This document shows positions 1-8,789 of a stretch of DNA of 64,000 nt, one piece after another. Within the stretch, counting starts at the first letter, position 1; the number at the start of each line of letters is the position of its first letter. Under the pieces are notes generated by a model, which had not been told where the DNA came from, did no database searches, and worked only from the letters and a program-made list of their open reading frames with translations. The DNA comes from JADKAV01 sp963769435. GTDB lineage: Bacteria > Actinomycetota > Actinomycetes > S36-B12 > UBA10799. Location: assembly GCA_963769435.1 (NCBI GenBank), contig CAVYLN010000002.1, positions 1,798,001-1,862,000 on the forward strand. The letters run 5' to 3'. The position numbers and the translations under genes are program-made.

Positions 1-569
1 CCAGGGACCGTCGAGACGATCCCCGCGGCACCCACGACCAGGCCGAGCCAGGTCAGCCAGCGTGGAAACACGTGTCCGCGCAGCGCCGCCAGGCTCATGA
101 GCAGGATCCAAGTACCACCAAGCACCTCGCCACCGGCTCCACCGAGGCCGCCGGCCACCGGTTCGATGGCCTGCCACGCTGCGACCGCTGCGGCTGGATC
201 GCTGTCGCGCAGTTCGACGACAGAGCCCATGCCGACGACGAACACCATGCCACTGGCCACGAGCATTCCAGCCCAGATCAAGCCGATGGCGGCTGCTACC
301 CGGGCCGTCGCCGGGGCGGCGCTGGCCAGACGAGGAAGCAGGCCCAGCGCGAGGGCGGCGACCACAAGGCCGAACCCCACGTAGGCGATCAGGTACATGA
401 CGTGGATGCCGAGTTGGTGTTGCACGAGCAGGTCCACCTTGGCGACCGGGTCGGTCACCGAGGGGTAGTCCGTGCCGACGAGGAAATAGACCATTGCGGC
501 CACCAGGGCCGCGGCCAGGTAGAGCGCAGCAAGGCCCAGCGACCGGGGCGTGGTTGTCGTTGTCTTCAT
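1..569 (-). CDS. TetR-controlled multi-pass membrane protein (C-terminus off the window)
   Basis: The reverse strand reads from ATG at 569 to the window edge without a stop, giving about 189 residues of an incomplete protein. A ribosome site GGAGGTGCG sits just upstream. The product has at least five hydrophobic segments: an N-terminal one after a Thr-rich start, two around residues 55-80, one near 92-112 and two toward the cut end. Its spacing and composition resemble DUF4386-type integral membrane proteins, but that family call is tentative. The promoter holds two perfect ACTTAC-n3-GTAAGT palindromes, and a TetR gene lies immediately upstream in the same direction. The natural reading is an effector-inducible membrane protein. 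I see no transporter signature that names a substrate. Confidence 0.75.
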   Translation of the reverse strand, partial: MKTTTTTPRSLGLAALYLAAALVAAMVYFLVGTDYPSVTDPVAKVDLLVQHQLGIHVMYLIAYVGFGLVVAALALGLLPRLASAAPATARVAAAIGLIWAGMLVASGMVFVVGMGSVVELRDSDPAAAVAAWQAIEPVAGGLGGAGGEVLGGTWILLMSLAALRGHVFPRWLTWLGLVVGAAGIVSTVP

Positions 570-584
570 GACGCACCTCCAATT

Positions 585-621
585 GACTTACAAGGTAAGT
601 ATGACACTTACCTTGTAAGTC
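585..621. promoter_or_regulatory. Double TetR-type operator
   Basis: Two 15-bp palindromes, ACTTACAAGGTAAGT (586-600) and ACTTACCTTGTAAGT (606-620), are separated by five bases. Together they form a larger perfect inverted repeat with 16-bp arms (585-600 and 606-621). The pair lies 16 bp upstream of the membrane-protein start at 569. The right-hand palindrome runs into the stop codon of the tetR gene. The half-site CTTAC-n3-GTAAG recurs in front of tetR, which ties the repressor to both promoters. Confidence 0.8.
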
Positions 622-1273
622 AGTCAAGGGCTGCCCGCCTCAGTTCCACAGAATCGAGGACCATCTCGAGGCCCTCTTCGAAGTCTGCGCTGCGGTCGTA
701 CCCGGGAGCCATCACCAGCTCGGCGATCGCAATCAGGTGCGGATACTCACCGTCGGGAAGCCCGGCGACGAACGACTCAGTCGCAACAGCCTCCTGTCCG
801 GCCGGGGCGGGCGCGGACGCCTCCTGCAGGGTGTACCCGTAGATGTAGCTGTCCACGGTGAGGAACGCCAGGTAGGCCAACTCGATCGGGAAGCCTTCAT
901 CGACCAGCGCCCCGACCACCCCGTTGAGGTACCGCAGCCGATCCGGCCCCGGGTTGGACCGGGACTCCAGCAGCGCCCCCGCCCACGGGTGGCGACGCAG
1001 AACTTCGTGGGCCGAGGTGGCGCTGCGCCGAAGAGCCTGGCGCCAGTCCTCACCCGGCGTCGGCACGGCGAAATCCGCGGACACCAGGTCGGCCATGCCA
1101 TCGAGGAGGTCGTCCTTGTTCGCCACGTGGTTGTAGAGCGACATGGCCTCGACGCCGAGGCGCTGTCCCAGCCCGCGCATCGTCAAGGCATTCACGCCGG
1201 CCTCGTCGGCCAGCGCGACCGCCTCTTGCAGGACCCGGGTGCGCGTCAGTGGGACACGCTTGCCTTCTGCCAT
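620..1273 (-). CDS. TetR/AcrR family transcriptional regulator
   Basis: This encodes a protein of about 217 residues. The N-terminal helix-turn-helix region carries LTMRGLGQRLGVEAMSLYNH, the classic TetR recognition-helix pattern. It is followed by a C-terminal ligand-binding region of the tetracycline-repressor type (VDSYIYGYTLQEA). I place the start at ATG 1273, eight bases after an AGGGG element; an in-frame GTG at 1282 is also possible. The gene sits upstream of, and in the same direction as, the membrane protein at 1-569. Matching CTTAC-n3-GTAAG palindromes lie in front of both genes, so it probably represses itself and that neighbour. The ligand cannot be read from sequence. Confidence 0.9.
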   Translation of the reverse strand: MAEGKRVPLTRTRVLQEAVALADEAGVNALTMRGLGQRLGVEAMSLYNHVANKDDLLDGMADLVSADFAVPTPGEDWRQALRRSATSAHEVLRRHPWAGALLESRSNPGPDRLRYLNGVVGALVDEGFPIELAYLAFLTVDSYIYGYTLQEASAPAPAGQEAVATESFVAGLPDGEYPHLIAIAELVMAPGYDRSADFEEGLEMVLDSVELRRAALD

Positions 1274-1292
1274 CTCTCTCACCCCTGAAGAC

Positions 1293-1305
1293 CTTACCTC
1301 GTAAG
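1293..1305. promoter_or_regulatory. TetR autoregulatory operator
   Basis: CTTACCTCGTAAG is a 13-bp palindrome with the same half-site and three-base spacer as the pair at 585-621. It lies 20 bp upstream of the tetR start, where it could block the repressor's own transcription. Confidence 0.7.
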
Positions 1306-1344
1306 TTTTGTCGTGGCCGACCCTGAACCAGGCGCCACACGCGC

Positions 1345-1374
1345 GATTCCCCGGCCGCCGTTGGCCGGGGAATC
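1345..1374. terminator. Strong hairpin terminator
   Basis: A perfect 12-bp stem, GATTCCCCGGCC paired with GGCCGGGGAATC, closes a 6-base loop. It lies just past the end of the leftward secreted-protein gene (stop at 1391) and upstream of the tetR promoter, so it most likely ends that transcript. There is no clear T-run, as is common for terminators in high-GC actinobacteria. Confidence 0.65.
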
Positions 1375-1390
1375 ACGTACTGCTGTGAAG

Positions 1391-2642
1391 TCAGACCGCC
1401 TTCATCGTCATCCGCACGGTGACCTCGAAACGAAGGTCCGGGGTGCGGGCCACGGAGAACGTCTTGGTCTGCACCTTGCCCTTGTTCAGGTCGAAGCCGG
1501 CTTCGGCGTACGAGAACTGGTAGCAGTTGGCCCCGCTGTCACCGGAATTCAGCCAGCGGGCGGTGTGCTTCTCGTTCGGCTGGCGGTACGCACCCTCGCA
1601 GAACTTCCGCTCCGACTTGCCCGACCCAGTCCGACTCCCGGCCCTCGACCTGGACCGTGACGCTGGACTTCTTGGTGGTGAAGGTGTGATGGGGGGCCTT
1701 GCTCGAGCCTTTCAGGTCCACTGACTTGCCGGAGCCGATCGAGGTCTCGCCGTAATGACTGCCCCACGTGCTGCTCTTCGTCGGCGCGTTGGTGCCACGC
1801 ACCTGGAACAGCAGTTCTCCCTTGCCCCGCAGCCCGTTGTCCGCGTCGTCGATGACCTTGATCTTCTCCACGGTCACCTCGATCTGCTGGCTCTTCGTGC
1901 TGGTCTCAGTCACACGCTGGGTGGCCTGCTGCCCGTTCGCGACGGCCAGCACGTAGTACTTCGTGCCCGGCGTGAGGTTGTTGAACGTGTGGGTGAACCG
2001 GATCTTGTCGCCCTGCTGTGTCCCCTTGATCAGAACGGCTTTGCTGCCCTTGAGCTTGCTGCCAACGATCTCCGGTGACGTCGAGACCGAGAGGGTGGCC
2101 GAGCCGGCGCTGGCGGTGAAGTCCACGTCGAGGGCGTTGGTGCGGCGGGTGATCGTGTGAACGCTGTGGTGTTCGGTGCGCAGGATGCCCACCTCCTGCA
2201 CCGGCTTGAATCCGGAGCCGACGGGCAGGTTGATCAGGTAGTAGTAGGTCGTCCCCTGCGTGAGGCCCTCGACCCGCTGCGAGAAGGCGTACTTCTGGCC
2301 GGGCAGGGCCAGGCTGTTGATGTCGGGGGTGCCGACGCCCTTGCCGGTCAGAGCGACGGGTTGGGTTGCGCCCATCGAGTAGACGCCCTTCGCGTTCTGC
2401 TTCGGAGGCGTGGTGGAGACCTGCAGGATCGCGTTCTTGAGCGTGGCGTCGAACATCAGCTCGAACCAGTCGAGCCCCCAGTCCCGGCCGTGGCCGGTGA
2501 TGGTGTGGTTGGAGGTCTTCAGGGGGGCGTCGGCGAACTGGGTGGGACCGTTGTTCGGCGTGGGGGCGGGGGTGTCGGCGATGGCCACGCCGGGGGTGGC
2601 GACGAGGACCGCTGCGGCGAGGACGCTGGGGATGATGTTCAT
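1391..2642 (-). CDS. Secreted fibronectin-III-like repeat protein (one frameshift near 1620)
   Basis: ATG at 2642 follows AGGAG at seven bases. The first 22 residues form a signal peptide with a likely cut after VAIA. The mature part has repeating beta-rich segments with FN3-like phrases (LTQGTTYYYLINL near residue 130, LTPGTKYYVLAVA near 225). Reading is open to about 1620. There the frame changes and a plausible tail (KFCEGAYRQPNEKHTARW, then a stop at 1391) continues one frame over. The full span is 3n+1, meaning one extra base, probably a sequencing insertion. It is the first of several unrelated-looking secreted proteins here. Function is unknown; a surface or matrix role would fit, but that is inference. 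Confidence 0.7.
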
Positions 2643-2684
2643 GAGGTGCTCCTTGGAGTAGGTGGCTTACACAGGTAGGAGCGT

Positions 2685-2936
2685 TCAGCCCGCGGAGGAA
2701 CAACAACTTTTTCCGACGAGTTTCTCGGCAGCTCCGACTAGTCCGGTCAGAGGCCACGTGAGACTCAATGGGTCATCGGCAGGTTTCGCGCGGAAGTGGT
2801 ACTCGCGGTCCTCGAGCAGAACGGCCGGTTCTCCATCGTGCGCACCGGGGAGCAGATCCAACCCGTCGGTGCTCACGGGCGTGCCCCACGCCAATGGGTT
2901 GCGCGATCGACTCGACGGCGTCGCGTAGGCCCGCAT
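2685..2936 (-). CDS. Possible small hypothetical protein
   Basis: This is an 83-codon reading frame with GC-rich third positions typical of coding DNA. It fills an otherwise empty 350-bp gap. The product has no recognisable domain, begins with basic and polar residues and ends in a short Cys-Cys segment. The only purine-rich upstream element (GAAGGGGA) sits about 16 bases from ATG, which is too far for a convincing ribosome site. It may be noise. Confidence 0.3.
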   Translation of the reverse strand: MRAYATPSSRSRNPLAWGTPVSTDGLDLLPGAHDGEPAVLLEDREYHFRAKPADDPLSLTWPLTGLVGAAEKLVGKSCCSSAG

Positions 2937-2993
2937 CGGTTCGCGGCGTCGTTCCCCTTCACAGGTGCGTGGTGTCCGGCCTAGGGTGAATCG

Positions 2994-3606
2994 ATGAAGG
3001 TTGCCACAACGACGGTCTCTGACGAGCGCGTGCATGGTCATCGGTGCAGGAGCGATGCCGGCGCACGCCACAACCACGACCAAACTTCCGCCCGGTTCGA
3101 TCAAGCACCAGAACTCCCAGTACTGGAGTTGGTTCGCGCCGCGGAATTGGACGTCGGTGGACAACGCCAACGGGATCACCATCACGTCCGGCAACCTGCG
3201 CATGTTCATCGACTACGGAGCCAGCCCGGTGAACTGTGCGGTGGGTGACTCCGTCGAGGCGTCCGTGCGGGGTCACTTCTCGCGACAGATCCGATTCGTC
3301 CGCCGGGAGTTGCGGAAGTCGTGGCGCGGCCTGAGGATCCGACGATCGCAGATCCGGCAGTTGTCGGAGAGCGCGTACGGGCCGTTGTACTTCCGGCAGA
3401 ACGTGAGACTGTCCGGCAGGACGAACGGTCGGGCGTACCGCGGTGAGGCGTCCATGGACTACTCGTTGGCCAACGGTCCGACGTACTGCTTCTCGCGCAA
3501 TCAGGCGCGGTACGCGCCGGCGGCCGGCTTCCAACGGTCCATCCGCCAGCTGCGCTCGGTGCAGGCCTCGATCTCCTACTTCGCCCCCGGGGTCCCCTGG
3601 GAGTGA
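2994..3606 (+). CDS. Secreted basic protein of unknown function (start region frameshifted)
   Basis: ATG 2994 has AGGGTG six bases upstream and opens with MKVATTTVS. One frame over, the sequence continues as LTSACMVIGAGAMPAHA, a good signal peptide with a cut after AHA. The span is 3n+1, so I infer one extra base near 3015-3025. A TTG at 3001 would give an intact but poorly initiated alternative. The mature protein, about 170 residues, is rich in Arg, Tyr and Trp, has two Cys residues and ends in VPWE. No family is recognised. It lies between two leftward genes and beside other secreted proteins. Confidence 0.6.
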
Positions 3607-3616
3607 AGATCCTCGG

Positions 3617-4477
3617 TCACGGCTGCGCGACGGCTCCGAGGAACTGCGTCCAGCGCTCGGTGTCGACGAATCCGTAATGACCAGCGCCCTGCCACACGTG
3701 GGCTGTGGCGTCCGGGAGTTGCTCAGCGACCTGCTCGGGCATGGACGGCTCGATGATGTCGTCGGTGTCGCCGTAGAACACATCGAAGTGCTGGTGCACG
3801 TCCTGGATGTCGAAACCCCAGTCCCACAGGGCCAGGGTCATCTCGTACACACCCTCCTCGTCCTGTGCCATGCCGGCCGTGAAGTTGTCCACGAACATGG
3901 CCCGCTGCTCGGGGTCGCGCAGGAAGGTGTCGGCGTCGGACGGGTCCCCCTTGGCGGTCTCCTCGAGGAAGGACTCGATGTCCTTGTGGGCCTTCTTGGT
4001 GTCCGCCCGGTAGGCCCACCGCAGGACGTGGTGGAAGTGGTGCAGCTTCACGACCAGACGCAGGTCCTTCATCGCGAGCATCTTGGCGTAGCCGTCCTTG
4101 TCGAACGGGCCGACCGGCGATGCCAGCACTCCGTGGGTCACCCGGTCCGGCATCCGGACTGCGATGCTCAGCGTGTGCGGCCCGCCACCGGAGTGACCGG
4201 CGACCGCGAAGGTGTCCAGGCCGAGGTGGTCGGCGAGTTGCTCCATGTCCGCGCCCCAGTCCAACATCGTCCGCTTGGGCTTGGGGCTGGATCCACCCAC
4301 GCCGGGTTGGTCGGCAGCGATCATCCGCACTCCGAGGGACGCGGTGAGCGATTCGTCCGGGTTGCGGATGAGCCTGGAGTCGGAGAGTCCGTGACTGAAG
4401 ATCACCGGCAATCCCTCGGGGTCCCCGTAGACGTCGTAGGCCAGTGTCCTGTCGTCGGCGAGCGTCAGAGTCTTCAT
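3617..4477 (-). CDS. Alpha/beta-fold hydrolase
   Basis: The protein has 286 residues, starting at ATG 4477 after a GAGGA element. The fold's landmarks are in order: oxyanion-hole HGLSDSR near residue 30, nucleophile elbow GHSGGG near 95, acid in YGDTDDI near 238 and catalytic His in GAGHYGF near 268. The Ser-Asp-His triad is complete, so it should be an active esterase, lipase or epoxide-hydrolase-like enzyme. There is no signal peptide, so it acts in the cytoplasm. A charged helical insert between residues 125 and 200 forms the lid and probably sets specificity. The substrate is unknown. Confidence 0.85.
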   Translation of the reverse strand: MKTLTLADDRTLAYDVYGDPEGLPVIFSHGLSDSRLIRNPDESLTASLGVRMIAADQPGVGGSSPKPKRTMLDWGADMEQLADHLGLDTFAVAGHSGGGPHTLSIAVRMPDRVTHGVLASPVGPFDKDGYAKMLAMKDLRLVVKLHHFHHVLRWAYRADTKKAHKDIESFLEETAKGDPSDADTFLRDPEQRAMFVDNFTAGMAQDEEGVYEMTLALWDWGFDIQDVHQHFDVFYGDTDDIIEPSMPEQVAEQLPDATAHVWQGAGHYGFVDTERWTQFLGAVAQP

Positions 4478-4664
4478 GTGGTCCTCATCCGGGTCGAAGT
4501 ACCTGCACGGTACCCGTGATCCAACCAGGCGGGAATGCCTGCAGGCACCTCTCCCAGGCGTCCCCGGGCACGGAACTCCCACCTTCGGATGACCTGGGAC
4601 CGGCTGCTTGCCGCTAGTCTGACGGCTCAGGCCCATGAGGGCTGCGCTCGCGAAGGAGCCGTCC

Positions 4665-7600
4665 GTGCACAGTGTGGCTCGTCTCGCCGTTGTGGTCCTC
4701 GGTCTGGCGCTGGTCGGGGGAACCCTGCCCGCGCATGCCCAGCCGGTTCCCGGCCAGGCCGATGCCCGGGCGACCGCCGCCGCGAAGCCCAAGATCAAGG
4801 TGCACAAGTCCGCAAAGGTCATCGTCGTGCCCAAGGCCGGTGCCAAGATCCGCACGCACAAGATGCGGATCAAGGTCCGGGCGAAAGACGGCATCGTGCG
4901 GGCGCGGCTGAACAAGGCGCCACTCACGCGGTTCGACTTCGTCTGGCGCAAGGGGCCGTACTACACGCTGGCGGCCTCCTCGTCGCACGGCTTGAAGCAC
5001 AGGCGCAACGTCCTCACCGTCGTGGTTCGCAACGGCAAGGCTGGGTTGAAGAAGCAGCGGATCACCTTCCGGGTCACCCACAGGAAGCCACTCACAGGCG
5101 CTGGTCGGGATGTGACGGTCAAGGCGGGATCGAGAGTGGCCCTACCGGGAAGGGTCCGGCTGCATCCCGGCACCAAGACGGCTAAGAAGGTGACGGCGTC
5201 CGCCCCCGCGATGAGTTGGCGGGTGGTTCGCGCGCCCGGGCCGGACCCCACACTCAACGGCGACTCGGGTATGAGGACACAACTGGACGCCCTGCGCCCC
5301 GGCAGATACGTGGTGAAAGCGGTCGGCAGCAATGGCGGCGTGAAGACCAACGACACGGTTGCGATCGACGCTGTGCAGGCTCCCATGCTGGCTCTGGACA
5401 CCATGGCCACAGCACCTGGCGGAGGGCCGGGTATCGCGATCGGTGACACCGTCCACCCCGCGTACGGGCCGCTGGACAAGGCGCAGTGGCAGGTGGTCAT
5501 CCTCGACCGTCACACCGGGGCTGTGCAGCCCGGCTTCAACTTCACCTACGGCGCCTGCCCCGACGACGCCTCGGCCATGTGCCGGTGGAACAAGGCGGGC
5601 CGGGCCAACCGCGCTCCGCAGGACGATCTGGCCAACCTCGACGGCACCAAGATGGCTGTAGTGGCTCACCCCGCGTCCTTCGGGGGTGGTTTCGGACAGG
5701 CCGCGACCTACTTCGCCTCGATCGGGGCGCCGAAGGGTTTCAGCCCCAGTGGCCCGACCTCGTTGCTCGGGCTTCCTGCGTGGGAACCAGGTGAGGCGTG
5801 GCGTGCGGTCAACAGCACCCGCGGCCTCAAGGGAGCGCTGCAGTGGGACACCAACAAGAACTTCAGCTTCTCCTCCGGCGACCGCACGGCGTTCGACACC
5901 CGTTCTGGTGGCGGCTGCGGGCCGGACACGTGCACCGTCACCATGACCGTCGCAGGGGAACCCAAGACGTATTCGGTCCCCAAGGGCAACGGCGGCTTCG
6001 CCGTCCAGGCCTACGACCGCACGACCATGACCTTCATCGACGGCCGGTCCTTCGACCTCAACGGTGCACCGCCGAACGTAAGCGATGAGGTGTCCGCGAT
6101 GGTCGCCTATCTACGACAGCTGCCGAAAGGCGCGGTCGTGATGATCTCCTCGCTCGGTGGACCGAGTGCGTTGACGATGGGGACTCCTGGGCTCAAGTCC
6201 AAGTACTCGCGCAGTTGCTGGCTCTCCCTGTTCTGCCACGACAGCCTGGACATCTATAGCAAGCGGGTGGTCGCCGACCTGACCGACACCATCGCGGATC
6301 TGGGCGGCACCCGGCACGCCTTCCTGCAGTCCACCCGGTCCCCCGGCGACCAGTACTCCCTGGTGGGGTGGAGCGGTCTGGGTGAGACGGGCGGCTCGGA
6401 GGTCCACAGCACGACCGGCCGCCTGACGGGGGCTTTCGTCCGCGGCAACGACAACAGGTTCGGGACCGCCAACGTCACGAAGGACGCCGCCGCGCAAGAA
6501 CTGCTCACCACGCTGGTCGGCCGCACTCCGAGGCCGGATGCGTGGCCTGGAACCGGAGATCCGCAGTACCAGGCCGCACTCGATGACATCGGCCGCCGGG
6601 TCGGGATCGGTGCCGATCCGCGGTCGGCCTTCTGGACGCGCAACGAGGCGCTGGACAACGGGAACCCGCGGTACTGGATCGACCGCTCGAACGATGTGAA
6701 GAAGCTCAGCCCAGGGCAGGACATCGATGCGGCGACGTGGAGCCAGGCGCAGGCCGAACTGGCTCAGGAACTCGTCTGGGTGGGCACGGTGCGTCAGTAC
6801 TTCGTGTGGCTCAAGCACCCGTATCAGGCCGGCAACCAACTGTCCGCGTGGATCAAGGCGACGAACATCGCCACCACGCTGCGAACCTCCGATGACTACG
6901 CGAAGGCCCAGAAGGTGGAGATCGACTGGTTGGGCATCTTCTCCACGCTGATCGGCGCTGTTGCTCCGTGGGCCGGTCTGGCCAGTGACGCCGTCGCGAA
7001 AGCCGTCTACATCATCGCCGGGCTCACCGCCGCCGCCCTGGAGTACGGCGCCATGGGCCTTTCGAACGCCCAGAACGGTGAGCGGATCACGCAGAAGGAT
7101 GCCCAGGAGGTGAAGGCGCTCGACGCGCAGACCGAGGTGGTCGACCGGATGCAGACCACGTCGGGGTCCTTCGACCGGATGGCCGACATCATCGTCAGTG
7201 ACTACCCGAAGCTCGCCGAGTTCGGTGCACTGACGGCCTGCAACGTCGAGAACCGGCCGTGCGACCCCGGCTTCGAGACGATGTCCAATGACACCTTCGA
7301 CCGCATGTCCGTGTCCGCCCAGCGCACCGCCGAGCAGTCGGTGTTCAAGGAGCTCCTGCCGATCGCCTGGCCGGTCACCACGATCCCCACCGGCGGCAAC
7401 CTCAGCGGCGACGGCTACCCGGAGGGCAACTGGGACGCGAAGCGCTACGAGTGCTATTCGGCCAGCCTGTTCAACGCCCTGCCCGACCGCGCCAACCTCT
7501 TCACGATGAACGAGCCGAAGTACCGTCTGTCCGACTTCGGCGACTTCAACCCCTTCACTCCTCCTCAGTTCCAGACCTACGTGATCGGGGAGATCAACTC

Positions 7601-7829
7601 CCGCAACAATGTGGTCACTCCCAGCGACACCGCGGCGGGTGACAAGAAGATCCTCGGCCGCATGTTCAAACCGATGAGTGCTTCCTTCGACGTTTCCGAC
7701 GGCGGTCTGGGCATCGATCCGGCGGAGTACATGGCCGAGGTCGAGCGGGAGAAGCTCACGAAGGACTACGACCTGACCTGTGGGGGCTGGGACTACTCGA
7801 ACAACAACAAGCCGGCCCCGGTCGACTAG
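4665..7829 (+). CDS. Giant secreted protein with ILEI-like segments and a hydrophobic core
   Basis: GTG 4665 is preceded by AAGGAG at six bases and gives 1054 residues with a signal peptide ending at PAHA. An in-frame ATG at 4635 lacks a ribosome site. Residues about 25-240 are Lys-rich and beta-like (KIRTHKMRIKVRAKDG). Two regions resemble the ILEI/FAM3 fold: WQVVILDRHTG near 273, and a clearer one at about 443-502 (AYDRTTMTFIDGRSFDLNG, then LPKGAVVMISS). Residues about 755-800 form a long hydrophobic stretch with two possible helices. Several Cys pairs suggest disulfides outside the cell. I know no named family of this architecture. A surface or toxin-like role is possible but unproven. Confidence 0.8.
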   Translation: MHSVARLAVVVLGLALVGGTLPAHAQPVPGQADARATAAAKPKIKVHKSAKVIVVPKAGAKIRTHKMRIKVRAKDGIVRARLNKAPLTRFDFVWRKGPYYTLAASSSHGLKHRRNVLTVVVRNGKAGLKKQRITFRVTHRKPLTGAGRDVTVKAGSRVALPGRVRLHPGTKTAKKVTASAPAMSWRVVRAPGPDPTLNGDSGMRTQLDALRPGRYVVKAVGSNGGVKTNDTVAIDAVQAPMLALDTMATAPGGGPGIAIGDTVHPAYGPLDKAQWQVVILDRHTGAVQPGFNFTYGACPDDASAMCRWNKAGRANRAPQDDLANLDGTKMAVVAHPASFGGGFGQAATYFASIGAPKGFSPSGPTSLLGLPAWEPGEAWRAVNSTRGLKGALQWDTNKNFSFSSGDRTAFDTRSGGGCGPDTCTVTMTVAGEPKTYSVPKGNGGFAVQAYDRTTMTFIDGRSFDLNGAPPNVSDEVSAMVAYLRQLPKGAVVMISSLGGPSALTMGTPGLKSKYSRSCWLSLFCHDSLDIYSKRVVADLTDTIADLGGTRHAFLQSTRSPGDQYSLVGWSGLGETGGSEVHSTTGRLTGAFVRGNDNRFGTANVTKDAAAQELLTTLVGRTPRPDAWPGTGDPQYQAALDDIGRRVGIGADPRSAFWTRNEALDNGNPRYWIDRSNDVKKLSPGQDIDAATWSQAQAELAQELVWVGTVRQYFVWLKHPYQAGNQLSAWIKATNIATTLRTSDDYAKAQKVEIDWLGIFSTLIGAVAPWAGLASDAVAKAVYIIAGLTAAALEYGAMGLSNAQNGERITQKDAQEVKALDAQTEVVDRMQTTSGSFDRMADIIVSDYPKLAEFGALTACNVENRPCDPGFETMSNDTFDRMSVSAQRTAEQSVFKELLPIAWPVTTIPTGGNLSGDGYPEGNWDAKRYECYSASLFNALPDRANLFTMNEPKYRLSDFGDFNPFTPPQFQTYVIGEINSRNNVVTPSDTAAGDKKILGRMFKPMSASFDVSDGGLGIDPAEYMAEVEREKLTKDYDLTCGGWDYSNNNKPAPVD

Positions 7830-7857
7830 GCGCGGCCAGCAGGCGGTGGCGCGTACG

Positions 7858-8076
7858 ATGCTGGTGATGGACGACCCGAACTGTGCGACGGACGCCTGCG
7901 CCACGAACATGGGCCTCATCCATCTAGGGGCCGGTGATCTCGTGGGTGCCTACCGTTACTTCCTGCCGATGGCCGAGGCCGGCGACACCTCAGCCATCGA
8001 CACCATGATCGAGATCTGCCGGCGTGCGGGGGACACCGTCCGTGCCGAGCAGTGGACCGCGCGACGCGACGCGTAG
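7858..8076 (+). CDS. Small Sel1/TPR-like protein
   Basis: This is a 72-residue cytoplasmic protein. After a short N-terminus with two Cys residues (CATDAC) it shows the helix-pair pattern GAYRYFLPMAEAGDTSAIDT, then ICRRAGDTVRAEQW, which is what one Sel1-like or TPR unit looks like. Two ATGs (7858 and 7867) could start it, and neither has a strong ribosome site. It begins 28 bp after the giant secreted protein and may share its transcript. Single-repeat proteins usually bind partners; none is identifiable here. Confidence 0.55.
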   Translation: MLVMDDPNCATDACATNMGLIHLGAGDLVGAYRYFLPMAEAGDTSAIDTMIEICRRAGDTVRAEQWTARRDA

Positions 8077-8202
8077 TCGGGCCCGGCAGGCAAGTGGTTC
8101 GATTGACCCATTCCTGGGCCACGCCCCGCGAGAGCAGGGAACCCGAGTCCTTTCTCACTTAGAGTCACGGCTACGGGGCCACGAACTGGGAGGTTTGGAA
8201 AT

Positions 8203-8634
8203 ATGCGCAAGAAGATCATTGCTGCGGCCGTCGCCGTGAGCGTGCCCGCGATCGGGCTCGGTGTTGTGGGTGCTGCACAGGCGGCGGACCCGTCGACGGT
8301 GCTCATCGAGGAGATGTCGGGGTTGTACAAGGGCCCGCGCAGTTCCGCCGGCAAGTTCCCCAAGATCACGATCGAGGCGTCCGAGGTGTCGCGCGCGTTC
8401 GTCAGCATGACGTACGTGAAGACGGTCCGGAAGGTCGCCAAGGCCACCGACGGGGAGGCCGAGGAGAAGGGGACGGTCGTGAAGACCCAGGGCTACCGCT
8501 GCAAGGCGAAGTCCGTCAAGGTCGTGAACCCGGGAACCGCCGGCATGTACGAGAAGGTCAACTGGAAGTGCACGTTCCAGGCTGCCGACACCCCCACCGA
8601 GATCACCCTGACCTACCGTCAGGCGCAGCTGTAG
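8203..8634 (+). CDS. Small secreted protein of unknown function
   Basis: The protein has 143 residues, starting at ATG 8203 with GGGAGG upstream. MRKKIIAAAVAVSVPAIG opens a standard signal peptide cut after AQAA. The mature part, about 115 residues, is Lys-rich and beta-like, with two Cys residues (YRCKA and WKCTF) placed to form one disulfide. It ends in a hairpin that overlaps the stop codon. No family is recognised. It is the fourth signal-peptide protein in the first 9 kb, none clearly related to another by sequence. Confidence 0.8.
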   Translation: MRKKIIAAAVAVSVPAIGLGVVGAAQAADPSTVLIEEMSGLYKGPRSSAGKFPKITIEASEVSRAFVSMTYVKTVRKVAKATDGEAEEKGTVVKTQGYRCKAKSVKVVNPGTAGMYEKVNWKCTFQAADTPTEITLTYRQAQL

Positions 8635-8639
8635 GTCAG
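8608..8639. terminator. Hairpin overlapping the stop of the small secreted gene
   Basis: CTGACCTAC (8608-8616) pairs with GTAGGTCAG (8631-8639) around a 14-base loop. The stop codon at 8632-8634 lies inside the right arm. It probably ends transcription of the 8203-8634 gene. Confidence 0.45.
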
Positions 8640-8789
8640 TAGGGCCGGCACCAAAGGTCCGGGCGGCAGCGCCCTGATCACCTCCAGGAACTCGCGAGGG
8701 TGTCGAGGGGGTGCAGGACGCTGCCGACCTGGGTGACGGTGAACAGGTCGCTCGAGCCCGACGCGCCCAAGCCAGATGTGATCGAAGCC

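Noticed and set aside
8619..8780. Possible reverse-strand gene tail (FLEVIRALPPGPLVPALL)
   Set aside because: It needs a frameshift, overlaps a hairpin that explains part of the match, and has no upstream body; I left it out as a gene.
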